From the NCBI RefSeq assembly GCF_030271165.1, contig NZ_JASSZH010000047.1:1-37273 (forward strand): a stretch of 37,273 nt of DNA, read 5' to 3'. The translations under genes and the position numbers were made by a program. The notes below the pieces were generated by a model. It saw nothing but the letters and a program-made list of their open reading frames with translations. It did no database searches and was not told the origin of the DNA. The stretch comes from Psychromicrobium xiongbiense (GTDB lineage: Bacteria > Actinomycetota > Actinomycetes > Actinomycetales > Micrococcaceae). This document shows positions 1 to 9,489 of the stretch, one piece after another (within the stretch, counting starts at the first letter, position 1; each line of letters opens with the position of its first letter).

Positions 1-148
1 CTCGCGAAAGCCAATCGCCCAACTACTTCAGAAACGCGACACTAGGTGACCGCTCGTCAACAGGCATCACCTGCACCACGGATCAGGAAAAGTCCACGGA
101 TTCACCTACATCACCCATCGGCGGCCTCTCAAGGCCCCGGAAAACTCA

Positions 149-164
149 GTATCAATAATGATAC
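149..164. promoter_or_regulatory. Palindromic operator upstream of toxin-antitoxin pair
   Basis: A perfect inverted repeat, GTATCA-ATAA-TGATAC, ends 8 nt before the ATG of the HicA-like gene. HicAB operons are usually autorepressed by the antitoxin binding a palindrome at the promoter, so this is the natural operator candidate. No Shine-Dalgarno sequence separates it from the start codon. That it is an operator is inferred from position and symmetry. Confidence 0.5.
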
Positions 165-172
165 CATAGATC

Positions 173-532
173 ATGGCGAGCACTGAGGAGTTGCTTGCAC
201 GGATGCGGAGCAGCCCCATTGGGGTTCGCTTCGCTGACCTGAGCCGACTCTGCGATTACTACTTCGGCGAGCCGCGACAGCAGGGAACTTCCTATCGCGT
301 GTATCGGTTGCCTTGGCAGGGCGATCCTCGAGTAAATATCCAAAACGATCACGGCAAGGCCAAACCGTACCAGGTGCGCCAGGTACTGGCAGCCATCGAG
401 AAACTGGAGGGGAATCATCATGAACTCAGATCACTACACCTACCGGGTACGCTGGTCCGCCGAGGATGCCGCATTCATCGGCACCGTCGCAGAACTATCG
501 TCACTGTCCTGGGTCGCAGACAAGCAGGATGA
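173..532 (+). CDS. hicA: HicA-like mRNA interferase toxin
   Basis: Small basic protein resembling the HicA double-stranded RNA-binding-fold toxins, which cleave mRNA when freed from HicB. The core runs from about residue 5 to 83 and ends in a helix (KPYQVRQVLAAIEKLEG). The reading frame continues to 119 codons and overlaps the antitoxin gene by 113 nt, so the last 35 or so residues are a family-atypical tail that may be little more than overlap. The segment where HicA proteins carry the catalytic His (Gly-Ser-His or Gly-Thr-Ser-His) reads GTSYRVY here, so Tyr sits in the expected His position. The toxin may therefore be weakened or inactive. The ATG has no clear ribosome-binding site and the message may be leaderless. 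The family call rests on local pattern and on the HicB-like partner. Confidence 0.6.
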   Translation: MASTEELLARMRSSPIGVRFADLSRLCDYYFGEPRQQGTSYRVYRLPWQGDPRVNIQNDHGKAKPYQVRQVLAAIEKLEGNHHELRSLHLPGTLVRRGCRIHRHRRRTIVTVLGRRQAG

Positions 533-746
533 GGCCTTCGTTGGCATCCGTGAGCTAGTTGCCAGTGTCCTCGAAGACATGACGGAGAACGGCGAGACCG
601 CGCCAGACGCCATCGCAGACCGGACCTATTCAGGCAAGTTCATGGTTCGCCTCACCCCTGAGGCTCACCGTCAGCTCGCTCTCGATGCCGCAGAGCAGCA
701 CGTCTCGCTGAACCGGCTGGCAGCAAATCGACTGGCGGGGGCGTAG
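420..746 (+). CDS. hicB: HicB-like antitoxin with ribbon-helix-helix C-terminus
   Basis: 108-residue acidic protein. The N-terminal part, about residues 5-60, has the partial RNase H-like pattern of HicB (Tyr-x-Val-x-Trp, Asp-x-Ala-Phe-x-Gly-x-Val-x-Glu-Leu, then a helix). The C-terminal part, about 75-105, matches an Arc/CopG ribbon-helix-helix (GKFMVRLTPEAHRQLALDAA followed by a VSLNRLAANRLA helix). It should neutralise the upstream HicA-like toxin and repress the operon through the palindrome at 149-164. The start ATG lies inside the toxin frame just after GGAGGGG, which is a good ribosome-binding site. The overlapping order toxin then antitoxin is typical of hicAB. Confidence 0.75.
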   Translation: MNSDHYTYRVRWSAEDAAFIGTVAELSSLSWVADKQDEAFVGIRELVASVLEDMTENGETAPDAIADRTYSGKFMVRLTPEAHRQLALDAAEQHVSLNRLAANRLAGA

Positions 747-821
747 CGCGGGAGCCACCCGTCAACCACCACCACTTCTTTCGCGCCACACTTAATGTTC
801 AGATGCTCATGGTGCGTGACC

Positions 822-849
822 TTGGACACTTGAGGTACTAGGCTAGTTA
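822..849 (+). promoter_or_regulatory. Putative promoter of ABC exporter operon
   Basis: TTGGAC at 822-827 and TAGTTA at 844-849 are separated by 16 bp and resemble -35 and -10 boxes about 50-70 nt before the exporter start. The -10 box lies in the left arm of the inverted repeat at 844-866, so a protein bound there would block the promoter. Confidence 0.4.
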
Positions 850-866
850 GTCCGGTCAACTAACTA
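844..866. promoter_or_regulatory. Inverted-repeat operator before ABC exporter
   Basis: TAGTTAGT at 844-851 and ACTAACTA at 859-866 are perfect 8-bp inverted arms around a 7-bp spacer. MarR-type regulators of multidrug exporters bind such A/T-rich dyads. No regulator gene is adjacent in the window, so the binding protein is unknown. Confidence 0.5.
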
Positions 867-919
867 TCCCCCTCCTCCACACCCTCAAAGTGCCCACCAT
901 GAGTTCTCGAGAAGCTGGC

Positions 920-2788
920 ATGCCTGATACGAAACCAACTACCCCCAACGACCCCTCAGCTCTGACCCTTTTCCAGTCTTTCGGCAGACTGTATCCTTTC
1001 CTCAAGCCGATCATGCCGCGTCTGATCCTGGGCCTGCTCAGTGCCCTGGGCGCCTCCGTCGTGGCCCTGCTGGTCCCGCAGGTCCTCCAGATCCTGATCA
1101 ACTCCGCCCTGCATCAGGGCGGTGAGACCACCGCGGTCTGGATCGCAGTCGTCGTGGTCCTGATCCTGGGCGTTCTGGAAGCCGCATTCGTGGCCGCGCG
1201 CCGCTACTTCGTGATCGCCCCCTCCACCACGGTGGAAGCGCAGATGCGCACCTCCTTCTACCGCCACCTGCAGAATCTCACCGTCTCCTTCCACGACCGC
1301 TGGGGTTCCGGGCAGCTGCTCAGCCGCGCCATGAGCGATCTGGGCCTGGTGCGACGTTGGATGGCGTTCGGCGCCATCATGCTGGTGGTCACCAGCCTCA
1401 CCGTGCTGCTGGGCACCGTGATGATGTTCTTCCTCAGCTGGGAGCTCGCGTTGATCTTCCTCGCCGCGGCGATCCCGATGATCATCAACGGCTTCCGGTT
1501 CAGCCGCCGCTACCGCGAGGTGAGCCGAAAGAGTCAGGATCAGGCTGGAGATCTGGCCACCGCCGTGGAGGAGTCCGTGCACGGCATCCGGGTCCTCAAG
1601 GCCTTCGGCCGCGGCCAGGAAGCCCTGGACAGCTTCAGCGATCAGGCTGAAGAACTGCGCCAGACCGAAATCTTCAAGGCCAAGTCCCTGGCGCGGTTCG
1701 CCATGGTCACCACTCTCCTGCCGGAGCTTGCACTCGGTCTGGGCCTCGTCATCGGCGTCCTGCTGGTCTCCTCCGGGCAGCTGACCGTCGGTGCCCTGGT
1801 CGCCTTCTTCGCCACCGCCGCCCTCGTGGCCAATCCGGTGGAAGCCGTCGGTCAGCTGATGGCCATGGCCCTGAGCGCCAAAACCGCCATCGACCGCCAT
1901 TTTGAGGTCATGGACGCCGTCAATACGATCACCGACCCGGAACATCCGGTCCCCCTGGGCGATGCGGCCCATCCGGTGCGCGGCGCCCTCGACTTCCGGC
2001 AGGTCGCCTTCCGCTACGCCGACGCCTCCAGCGAGGTGCTGGGCAACCTGGACCTGAGCATCCGTCCCGGGGAGACGATAGCGCTGGTCGGCGTGACCGG
2101 CAGCGGCAAGAGCACGCTGCTGCAGCTGGTCCCCCGGCTGTACGAGGCCACCGGTGGCTCCATCACGATCGATGGCGTGGACATCCGCGACCTGTCGCTG
2201 GACCGTCTGCGCTCCCTGGTCTCGGTGGCCTTCGAGGACACCATCCTCTTCTCCTCCTCGGTGCGGGACAATGTACTGCTCGGCGCCGCCCAGAAGGATG
2301 GCACTCCGGAGGGCCAGGCGCTGTTGGAGGAATCGCTCGATGTCGCCCAGGCCCAGTTTGTGTACTCGCTGCCGAACGGTCTGAACACGCTGATCGGCGA
2401 GGAGGGGCTCAGCCTCTCCGGTGGCCAGCGCCAACGCATCGCCCTGGCCCGCGCCATCGCCGCCCGCCCGGCCGTGCTGGTGCTCGATGACCCGCTGTCC
2501 GCACTGGACGTCAACACCGAAGAGCGCGTCGAGGCCCGCCTGCGGGAGGTCCTCACCGAGACGACGACGCTCATCGTGGCCCACCGCCCCTCCACGGTCA
2601 CCCTGGCCGACCGGGTGGCACTGCTCCAGGATGGGCGGGTCACTGCCGTCGGCACGCACACTGAGCTGCTGGCGAGCAACGCCCACTATCGGTACGTGCT
2701 CGCCAGCCTGAGCGAGGAGCCCAAGGATCTGGACAGCGATCTCGAGGAACTTGAGGAATTCGACGATCTTGAGGAGGCTCAGGCATGA
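920..2788 (+). CDS. ABC exporter half-transporter, degenerate-site subunit
   Basis: One half of a heterodimeric multidrug/lipid-type ABC exporter. An N-terminal membrane domain of six segments (about residues 25-310) is fused to a nucleotide-binding domain. Visible motifs are Walker [11 protein letters not shown]-loop region, a canonical LSGGQRQ signature, Walker [13 protein letters not shown] and H-loop AHRPSTV. The catalytic Glu after Walker B is Asp (DD), as in the degenerate-site subunits of heterodimeric exporters such as TM287/288. The C-terminus is a strongly acidic tail (repeated Glu/Asp/Leu). The frame is open from GTG 890, with ATGs at 899 and 920. 920 is preferred because a purine-rich AGAAG lies 5 nt before it, but the start is uncertain. 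Its stop overlaps the next start as ATGA, so the two subunits are translationally coupled. Confidence 0.88.
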   Translation: MPDTKPTTPNDPSALTLFQSFGRLYPFLKPIMPRLILGLLSALGASVVALLVPQVLQILINSALHQGGETTAVWIAVVVVLILGVLEAAFVAARRYFVIAPSTTVEAQMRTSFYRHLQNLTVSFHDRWGSGQLLSRAMSDLGLVRRWMAFGAIMLVVTSLTVLLGTVMMFFLSWELALIFLAAAIPMIINGFRFSRRYREVSRKSQDQAGDLATAVEESVHGIRVLKAFGRGQEALDSFSDQAEELRQTEIFKAKSLARFAMVTTLLPELALGLGLVIGVLLVSSGQLTVGALVAFFATAALVANPVEAVGQLMAMALSAKTAIDRHFEVMDAVNTITDPEHPVPLGDAAHPVRGALDFRQVAFRYADASSEVLGNLDLSIRPGETIALVGVTGSGKSTLLQLVPRLYEATGGSITIDGVDIRDLSLDRLRSLVSVAFEDTILFSSSVRDNVLLGAAQKDGTPEGQALLEESLDVAQAQFVYSLPNGLNTLIGEEGLSLSGGQRQRIALARAIAARPAVLVLDDPLSALDVNTEERVEARLREVLTETTTLIVAHRPSTVTLADRVALLQDGRVTAVGTHTELLASNAHYRYVLASLSEEPKDLDSDLEELEEFDDLEEAQA

Positions 2789-4602
2789 GCATCGGTACCG
2801 CCAATGAAGACCGGGTCCGGCTCAATCAGGCCGACTCGAAAGCCGTCCGCGCGCGTTCGCTGCGGCTGCTCGGCTCGCTGGTCAGCCCGGTCCGCGGGAA
2901 GTTCATCGCGACCATCGTCCTCGTGGTCCTTTCCCAGGGCACCCGTGTCGCCGGACCGCTGTTGATCGCCTTCGGCATCGACCATGCCCTGCCGCAACTG
3001 CTGGCCGGGAACCCTGCCATGCTGCTGCTCACCGGCTCCGGCTATATGGTGGCCGCCATCCTGACCGGATGGATGACCGCCGGCTACGTCACCACGACGG
3101 CGCAGCTGAGCCAGGCCATGCTGCTGGATCTGCGTCGGCGGGTCTTCCGGCACACCCAGCGGCTCAGCCTGGAATTCCACGAGAGCTACACCTCCGGCCG
3201 GATCATCGCCCGGCAGACCTCAGACCTGGAGGCACTGCGCGAGCTGCTTGATTCCGGCGTGGCGTCGCTGGGGGAGGGCGTGGTGTTTATGCTGTTCACC
3301 GCCATCAGCATCTTCAGCCTGGACTGGCAGACCGGCATCGTGATTCTGCTGGCCGGCATCCCGATGTTCTTCCTCTCGCGCTGGTACCAGAAGCATTCGC
3401 AGGTGGCATTCCGCGCCTCCCGCGTGGTGTCCGCGAAGCTCATTGTGCACTTCGTGGAGACCATGACCGGCATTCGCGCGGTCAAGGCGTTCCGCCGCGA
3501 GAAGGCCAACGGCGCCCGCTACGAACAGCTCTCCGACGATTACCGCAGGGTCACGGTCGATTCGATCAATCTCAACGGCATCTACCAGCCGGGACTGATT
3601 CTGATCGGCAATGCGACGGTGGCCGTGGTGCTGCTGCTCGGCGGGTTCCGGGTGCTCTCCGGCGGCCTGGCCGTGGGGGCGCTGCTGGCGCTGATCCTCT
3701 CCACCAAGCGCTTCTTCTCCCCCGTGGACCAGATGGCCATGTTCTACACCTCCTTCCAGTCGGCGCAGGCTGCGCTGGAAAAGGTCTCCGGTCTGCTGGA
3801 GGAGGTGCCGACGGTGCGCCCGCCGAAGAACCCGATCTCCTTGCCGAACGCTTCCGGGCGCCTCGAGTTCACGGACGTCGAATTCCGTTACGGTGACGGC
3901 CCGATCGTCATGCCGCGCTTCGACCTGACCATTCCGGCCGGCCAGACGGTGGCCGTGGTGGGTCAGACCGGCGCCGGGAAATCCACCCTGGCCAAGCTGG
4001 TGGCCCGGTTCTACGATGTGACGACCGGTTCTCTGACGCTCGATGGCGTCCCGCTGGACAGACTCTCCCCCGAGGACCTGCGGCGCGCCGTCGTCATGGT
4101 CACCCAGGAGGCCTTCCTGTTCTCCGGGACGGTGGCGGAGAACATTGCCCTGGGCAAGCCCACCGCCAGCCGTACCGAAATTGAGGATGCGGCCCGGGCC
4201 GTGGGTGCGCACGAGTTCATCATGGAGCTCCCTGACGGCTACGACACGGATGTGAACAAGCGTGGTGGCCGAGTGTCCGCCGGGCAACGCCAGCTGCTCT
4301 CCTTTGCCCGGGCCTTCCTCGCCGCGCCTGCGGTGCTCATCCTGGATGAGGCCACGGCCTCGCTGGACATTCCGTCGGAGCGGGTGGTTCAGCAGGGGCT
4401 GCGGAGCCTACTGGGTTCCGTGGCTGGCGGTGGACGGACGGCGATCATCATTGCGCACCGGCTCTCCACCGTGGAGATCGCGGACCGGGTGCTGGTGGTG
4501 CATGACGGCCAGGTGGTGGAAGACGGAACGCCGGAGGAGCTCATTGCCTCGGGTGGACGTTTCGCCGCGCTGCACGGTGCCTGGGAGGATTCGCTGGTGT
4601 GA
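2785..4602 (+). CDS. ABC exporter half-transporter, catalytic subunit
   Basis: Partner of the preceding gene; 605 residues, six-helix membrane domain followed by an ATPase domain. Walker A is GQTGAGKST, Walker B is [12 protein letters not shown] with the catalytic Glu present, and the H-loop is [10 protein letters not shown]. The signature is VSAGQ instead of LSGGQ. The altered signature here would face the Asp-bearing Walker B site of the partner, so both deviations fall in one composite site. This is the expected pattern for one degenerate and one active ATP site. GAGGAG lies 8 nt before the ATG. The substrate cannot be told from sequence; drug or lipid export is usual for the family. Confidence 0.88.
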   Translation: MSIGTANEDRVRLNQADSKAVRARSLRLLGSLVSPVRGKFIATIVLVVLSQGTRVAGPLLIAFGIDHALPQLLAGNPAMLLLTGSGYMVAAILTGWMTAGYVTTTAQLSQAMLLDLRRRVFRHTQRLSLEFHESYTSGRIIARQTSDLEALRELLDSGVASLGEGVVFMLFTAISIFSLDWQTGIVILLAGIPMFFLSRWYQKHSQVAFRASRVVSAKLIVHFVETMTGIRAVKAFRREKANGARYEQLSDDYRRVTVDSINLNGIYQPGLILIGNATVAVVLLLGGFRVLSGGLAVGALLALILSTKRFFSPVDQMAMFYTSFQSAQAALEKVSGLLEEVPTVRPPKNPISLPNASGRLEFTDVEFRYGDGPIVMPRFDLTIPAGQTVAVVGQTGAGKSTLAKLVARFYDVTTGSLTLDGVPLDRLSPEDLRRAVVMVTQEAFLFSGTVAENIALGKPTASRTEIEDAARAVGAHEFIMELPDGYDTDVNKRGGRVSAGQRQLLSFARAFLAAPAVLILDEATASLDIPSERVVQQGLRSLLGSVAGGGRTAIIIAHRLSTVEIADRVLVVHDGQVVEDGTPEELIASGGRFAALHGAWEDSLV

Positions 4603-4611
4603 CCTTGCCTC

Positions 4612-4640
4612 AGCGGGGCCCGGTTTGGGGGCCGGCCGCT
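4612..4640 (+). terminator. Probable terminator hairpin after ABC operon
   Basis: AGCGG/CCGCT and GGCCC/GGGCC pair into a GC-rich stem with a 7-nt loop and a 2-nt bulge, 10 nt after the exporter stop codon. No long T-run follows, so termination efficiency is uncertain. Confidence 0.4.
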
Positions 4641-4669
4641 TCTCCGCTATCCTTGAGAGGTTGCTTTTC

Positions 4670-6547
<1,878 letters not shown>

Positions 6548-6549
6548 GG

Positions 6550-7194
6550 TCATGCTCCTTGGTATCTGGTGCGGTTTGCTCGGTATTGCCAGCCGCGTGA
6601 GAATGGTGTGCTGGTGGTGGCGCAGCGTGGTGGTTGGTCGATGAGGCTGGTTTGCTGGAGGCGGGTCCGAATGGCAGCTTCGGAGACGTTGAAGTGGTCG
6701 GCCAAGTCGGCAGGGTCCTGGATGCCGCTACAGAAGACTCGTTTCAGCATCGGTTTGGGGATGAGGAGGCAGCCGGCGAAGTAATCGGCGGCATGTTCGG
6801 CTTGTTCCTGCGGAGTCGCTCTGCGCGTGCCGGTGTAGAGGTGGTCGGCGTGGTTGTGGTCGATGATGTGTTTGTATTCGTGGGCGAGGGTGAAGCGTTG
6901 GCGGGTCCAGTTCTCGTACTTGTTCAGCTGGATGATCCATTCGTCGCCGTTCCAGAAGCTGGCTCCCGAAACTGGTGCAGTGACGTATTCGATACGGATT
7001 TTTGGAAGTTCGCCGATGAGTTCGACCGGCACTGGCCCGTCCGTGATGCCGAAGGCGTCGATGAGCTTCGTAGCTTGGTGTTCGGCAATGCGGAGTGCTT
7101 CGGCCTGTGAGGTGACGGTGCGCTGCGGGATGAGTGTGCGCAGGCTGGCGAGGACGCTGCGTTCGGTGGTGAATGTGGTTGGTGGTTGAGTCAT
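6550..7194 (-). CDS. ImmA/IrrE-family metallopeptidase
   Basis: 214-residue zinc peptidase. The motif HEYKH at residues 105-109 gives the HExxH zinc site, and the downstream helix EQAEHAADYFAG supplies the further conserved acidic residue. In mobile elements such as ICEBs1, ImmA proteins cleave an XRE repressor after damage or quorum signals and so release excision and transfer genes. Here an XRE gene lies upstream in the same operon and the recombinase start overlaps this stop (ATGA), so the same role is inferred. A clear AGGAGG lies 5 nt before the ATG. A partial copy of the catalytic segment is present at 7531-7609. Confidence 0.87.
   Translation of the reverse strand: MTQPPTTFTTERSVLASLRTLIPQRTVTSQAEALRIAEHQATKLIDAFGITDGPVPVELIGELPKIRIEYVTAPVSGASFWNGDEWIIQLNKYENWTRQRFTLAHEYKHIIDHNHADHLYTGTRRATPQEQAEHAADYFAGCLLIPKPMLKRVFCSGIQDPADLADHFNVSEAAIRTRLQQTSLIDQPPRCATTSTPFSRGWQYRANRTRYQGA
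6848..6926. repeat. Direct repeat A (source copy, inside ImmA-like gene)
   Basis: A 79-bp block encoding the HEYKH region is repeated at 7531-7609 with only a handful of mismatches and no length change. Both copies are in the same orientation. Confidence 0.85.
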
Positions 7195-7226
7195 AGCGTC
7201 CTCCTTTCAGTGAGGTGTATTTTGAT

Positions 7227-7478
7227 TTATTCGCGCGACACGGCATCCTTCGTCGTGGAGGCGCTTTTCGGTTGTTCTCCAGTACGGAGCAGCCGATACA
7301 GCTGATCGGTGGTTGCAGCAAGGTCCTTCTCGCGACTGCCGAGGGTGAGGCCGCGTGCCTTGGCTAGACGAAGCAGAGCGGTTCTTTCGCGGTGAAATTC
7401 GGTGTGGCGTTCTACTATCCGCTTGAACTGTGCGAGAGATATCTTGATTCCGTCGGCGTAAATAAAGTTTCCTGTCAT
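7227..7478 (-). CDS. Small hypothetical protein of the recombinase operon
   Basis: 83-residue, mostly helical, charged protein that I do not recognise (MTGNFIYADG then IKISLAQFKRIVERH). It has a likely coiled-coil or HTH-like middle. The frame is open upstream to 7610, but the AAAGGA ribosome-binding site 7 nt before the ATG at 7478 and the duplicated origin of the upstream part argue for this internal start. It lies between the XRE gene and the ImmA-like gene in one operon, so an accessory regulatory role is possible. Confidence 0.6.
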   Translation of the reverse strand: MTGNFIYADGIKISLAQFKRIVERHTEFHRERTALLRLAKARGLTLGSREKDLAATTDQLYRLLRTGEQPKSASTTKDAVSRE

Positions 7479-7531
7479 GTCGTTGTCCTTTCTTGTTATT
7501 CGTCTTAGCCTGCGTCTGGGCCGTGGTCCGG
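7474..7531. repeat. Direct repeat B (copy of 7891-7948)
   Basis: 58 bp containing a ribosome-binding site (AAAGGA on the minus strand) and the codons for the C-terminal end of the XRE protein. It is repeated about 417 bp away at 7891-7948 with about five differences. Confidence 0.8.
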
Positions 7532-7609
7532 CGTGGTTGTGGTCGATGATGTGTTTGTACTCGTGGGCGAGGGTGAAGCGTTGGCGGCTCCAACCTTCGT
7601 ATTTGTTCA
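7479..7609 (-). pseudogene. Truncated ImmA/IrrE remnant joined to XRE 3'-end copy
   Basis: This stretch is a mosaic. 7531-7609 copies the catalytic segment of the neighbouring metallopeptidase (NKYEGWSRQRFTLAHEYKHI). 7474-7531 copies the 3' end and following ribosome-binding region of the XRE gene (7891-7948). Read together they give an open frame from 7610 into the small downstream gene, but the metallopeptidase part is only about 27 residues and cannot form the fold. It appears to be a scar of segmental duplication or recombination. The copied ribosome-binding site now serves the gene starting at 7478. Confidence 0.7.
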
Positions 7610-7619
7610 AGGGTTGGGG

Positions 7620-7895
7620 TTATTTGCTGTGGTCTGGCGGTGCCAGGTCGATGGGCCGGTCGGGATCGGTGATGACGATCTCGGTTCGTGGGTCGGCCTT
7701 GAGGCGGTCCAGCATGGGGTGGCCGAACTCGGCAGGTTCACTTCGTAGCTCGATCTCGGTGATACCCAAGGTTTTGGCGTGTTGGTTGATTACGGCCTGC
7801 TGTTCAGCGAAGCTGTTCGCTGGCGCCGCCGATTCGATGATGGGATCGTTCGGGTTTGCCTTGTATACCCGCTGGTAAATGATGGTCTTCGTCAT
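7620..7895 (-). CDS. Small hypothetical protein downstream of XRE repressor
   Basis: 91-residue protein that starts MTKTIIYQRVYK and contains LGITEIELRSEPAEFGHPML and a hydrophobic TEIVITDPD strand. The alternation of helix and strand vaguely recalls the start of a resolvase-type Rossmann domain, but no catalytic Ser motif is present and I do not assign a family. AAAGGA precedes the ATG by 7 nt. It is co-directional with and closely follows the XRE gene (17-nt gap), so it is in the same operon. Confidence 0.6.
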   Translation of the reverse strand: MTKTIIYQRVYKANPNDPIIESAAPANSFAEQQAVINQHAKTLGITEIELRSEPAEFGHPMLDRLKADPRTEIVITDPDRPIDLAPPDHSK

Positions 7896-7948
7896 GTGGT
7901 TGTCCTTTCTTGTTATTCGTCTTGGCCTGGGCCTGGGCCGTGGTTCGG
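7891..7948. repeat. Direct repeat B (source copy, XRE 3' end)
   Basis: Covers the start region of the 7620-7895 gene, its ribosome-binding site and the last codons of the XRE gene. It is duplicated at 7474-7531. Confidence 0.8.
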
Positions 7949-8296
7949 GGTGATGCCGTGGCGTTTGGCGATTTTCGCGAAGTGTTGTTCGATCTCGCGG
8001 ATGGCGGATTCGGGCATGTCTTTGTATTTGGTGCGTAGGTACGGGGTGAGGCGTGGAAGGTCGTCGTCGGTGAGGACGTTGGATTCGGCGAGGAGCTCGG
8101 TGAGCGGGATGTCGAGGGCGGTTGCGATGGCTCGGATGGTGTTGAGTTTGCTGGCGCTGACTTCCCCGGCTTCGAGTCTGGTGATCGATGACGGGTAGAC
8201 GCCGATCCTGCGGCCGAGTTCAGCTGCCGTGATGCCGAGGGCTTCTCGCCGTGTTTTTATGATTTTTCCAATTCCGGTGTATTGCTGGTTTTTCAT
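7913..8296 (-). CDS. XRE-family repressor (ImmR-like)
   Basis: 127-residue regulator. Residues about 6-62 form a Cro/CI-type helix-turn-helix (RREALGITAAELGRRIGVYP, then SSITRLEAGEVSASKLNTIR). The C-terminal half is helical and charged and ends in a Gly/Pro/Gln tail. ATG 8296 is chosen because GGAGA lies 6 nt upstream; the frame is open to 8338. With the ImmA-like peptidase and recombinase downstream it matches the ImmR/ImmA arrangement, in which the repressor blocks excision and transfer until it is cleaved. A palindrome related to those in the transfer promoter sits in its own promoter, consistent with autoregulation. Confidence 0.85.
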   Translation of the reverse strand: MKNQQYTGIGKIIKTRREALGITAAELGRRIGVYPSSITRLEAGEVSASKLNTIRAIATALDIPLTELLAESNVLTDDDLPRLTPYLRTKYKDMPESAIREIEQHFAKIAKRHGITPNHGPGPGQDE

Positions 8297-8328
8297 TGCG
8301 TTTCTCCGTCTTGGATTATGCGCCCGCC

Positions 8329-8344
8329 TTTGCGGCAACGCAAT
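8329..8344. promoter_or_regulatory. Operator site 1, TTTGCG-N4-CGCAAT
   Basis: TTTGCGGCAACGCAAT sits just downstream of the -10 box of the XRE promoter, about where transcription would start. It shares the 6-4-6 dyad TTTGCG-N4-CGCAA with two sites at 13884-13899 and 13919-13934. Likely bound by the XRE repressor. Confidence 0.6.
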
Positions 8345-8350
8345 AACTTA

Positions 8351-8380
8351 ATCGCATTTCACAACACCCTTCTCTGTCAA
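8351..8380 (-). promoter_or_regulatory. Promoter of XRE-ImmA-recombinase operon
   Basis: On the minus strand a perfect -35 TTGACA (8380-8375) is followed after 18 bp by TGCGAT (8356-8351). The expected start falls in operator site 1, leaving a leader of roughly 50 nt before the XRE ATG. Confidence 0.5.
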
Positions 8381-8396
8381 TGCAGTGCAGGCTTGG

Positions 8397-8999
8397 CTAT
8401 ATTCTCGAATCGAATATATGTACCGAATTTCCGGTCTCGATCGTGAAAATGTCTCCGCCAGCTTCGAGATCGCGAGCCATCAGTTCCTTGTCGATCGCGA
8501 GGTAGGCGCGCATGCTCTTCGGGAGGTGCTGGTTGAGGAGTTCGTCGTAGCCGAGGTCCTCGATGAGCTGGGTGATGTAGGTGTTGAGGTTCTCGTATTC
8601 GCCCAGGTAGGCGTCGGTGAAGTAGTGCCATTTGTCCTGTTCGAAGCCGGTGAAGTCGAGCCAGGCGGCGAACGGGGCGCCGTGGGCCTGGATGTGCTCA
8701 GCGACGCTGGCCACATAGTCGATGTCGGCGTGCTCGCCGAGCCGGAGCGGGCCAAAGTTGTCGTAGTCGTGAATAGCCCATTCTTCGGCTCCCGGTTCAG
8801 GTGAGCTGGCCAGCATGGTCTGAATGTGCTGGTGGATTTCTTCGGCCCCGATGGTGGCGTCGATCCACTCTCCGTGGAGTCGGCCGTTGTTGTAGGCGGC
8901 CAGGCAGGCGATGTAGATGGCTGGTGTGTTTTCTGGCTGTTTCTCTGCCTCAGGGGTGGTCGTGGTTTCGGGGGTTGTGAGTGCGTGTTCTGGGTTCAT
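8397..8999 (-). CDS. ardA: ArdA-like antirestriction protein
   Basis: 200-residue, very acidic protein. After an unstructured Thr/Pro/Glu-rich start it enters the ArdA pattern: IYIACLAAYNNGRLHGEWID, then IHQHIQTML, EEWAIHDYDNF, and a C-terminal domain with AAWLDFTGF and YLGEYENL. ArdA proteins mimic the charge and bend of DNA and inhibit type I restriction enzymes, protecting incoming conjugative DNA. GGAGG precedes the ATG by about 8 nt. A 44-nt hairpin lies in its 5' leader. The last codons contain an inverted repeat TATATTC-N7-GAATATA (8398-8418). Confidence 0.9.
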   Translation of the reverse strand: MNPEHALTTPETTTTPEAEKQPENTPAIYIACLAAYNNGRLHGEWIDATIGAEEIHQHIQTMLASSPEPGAEEWAIHDYDNFGPLRLGEHADIDYVASVAEHIQAHGAPFAAWLDFTGFEQDKWHYFTDAYLGEYENLNTYITQLIEDLGYDELLNQHLPKSMRAYLAIDKELMARDLEAGGDIFTIETGNSVHIFDSRI

Positions 9000-9036
9000 G
9001 GTGTTTCCTCCTTCCTAATGGGGGTTGGTGTTGTGT

Positions 9037-9080
9037 GGGCAGGGGCAGCGGAGACGAAGGTCTCGACGCTGTCCCTGCCC
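9037..9080. repeat. Long hairpin between RHH gene and ardA
   Basis: Arms 9037-9050 (GGGCAGGGGCAGCG) and 9067-9080 (CGCTGTCCCTGCCC) pair over 14 positions with one mispairing (G-T). The intervening sequence forms its own perfect 5-bp stem GAGAC/GTCTC with loop GAAG. There is no T-run, so it is not a standard terminator. It could be an attenuator or processing element in the ardA leader, or a DNA structure of an origin of transfer. Confidence 0.75.
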
Positions 9081-9093
9081 GTGGGGTGCTCGG

Positions 9094-9393
9094 TTACCGG
9101 GTGCTGCGTGCGGTGCGGGGTTTGTCGCCAGTCTCTGGGGTGGTGCCCATGAGGCTGGCGAGGGCTTCCCGGCGGGCGGTTGCCTCGCGTTCGATTTCCG
9201 CGGCGGCAGCTTCGGCCTGGGCCTGGAGCGTGCCGCTGTTCTTGGCGGTCTCAACGTGAGCGGCCAGGGCCTGCAGGATTTCTTCCTTGAGGTTCCCGCC
9301 CCGCAGCTGAGCGATCATGCTCAGCTGCGCGTGCAGTTCCGGTTCGAGCTGGATGCCGAGCGTCTTGACGCTGGCGGTGGTGGGTGTTTTCAT
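9094..9393 (-). CDS. Ribbon-helix-helix DNA-binding protein, possible relaxosome accessory factor
   Basis: 99 residues. The N-terminal 55 residues match a ribbon-helix-helix (VKTLGIQLEPELHAQLSMIA, then GNLKEEILQALAAHV). The rest is a Glu/Ala/Arg-rich helix, probably a coiled coil, and a basic tail. Such proteins act as repressors or as relaxosome accessory proteins at origins of transfer. The gene is bracketed by two strong hairpins (9037-9080 and 9394-9475). The ribosome-binding site GAGGAG lies inside the outer arm of the upstream hairpin, so translation may depend on hairpin opening. Confidence 0.75.
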   Translation of the reverse strand: MKTPTTASVKTLGIQLEPELHAQLSMIAQLRGGNLKEEILQALAAHVETAKNSGTLQAQAEAAAAEIEREATARREALASLMGTTPETGDKPRTARSTR

Positions 9394-9475
9394 GGCAACT
9401 CCTCGATGCGTGCGACCGGCGGAACACTCTGGATGAGTGTTCTCGTCACCGGCCGCAGTACAGCGACGAGTTGCC
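9394..9475. promoter_or_regulatory. 82-nt nested inverted repeat covering RHH ribosome-binding site
   Basis: Three nested stems share one axis. The outer pair is 9394-9405 with 9464-9475 (GGCAACTC at the edge, 11 of 12 paired). The middle pair is about 9411-9419 with 9450-9458 (9 pairs including one wobble). The inner pair is GAACACTC 9422-9429 with GAGTGTTC 9435-9442, perfect, with loop TGGAT. In the minus-strand transcript the outer arm contains the GAGGAG of the RHH gene and ends at its ATG. Likely roles are translational control, an operator for the RHH protein, or an oriT structure. Confidence 0.8.
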
Positions 9476-9489
9476 CTAGGTGCGGGGTG

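Noticed and set aside
1..148. Tail of an upstream gene
   Set aside because: One frame is open to about position 170, but it has no start, no recognisable sequence and too little length to call.
956..2686. 576-codon open frame antisense to the first ABC gene
   Set aside because: Low-complexity His/Gly/Gln/Asp-rich translation typical of GC-rich antisense frames; the opposite strand has complete ABC motifs.
3220..4287. 355-codon open frame antisense to the second ABC gene
   Set aside because: Same reason: no domain pattern and complete overlap with a motif-bearing gene.
8398..8418. TATATTC-N7-GAATATA as an operator
   Set aside because: It lies in the last codons of ardA, away from the -10/-35 boxes; left as a note because a role cannot be argued.
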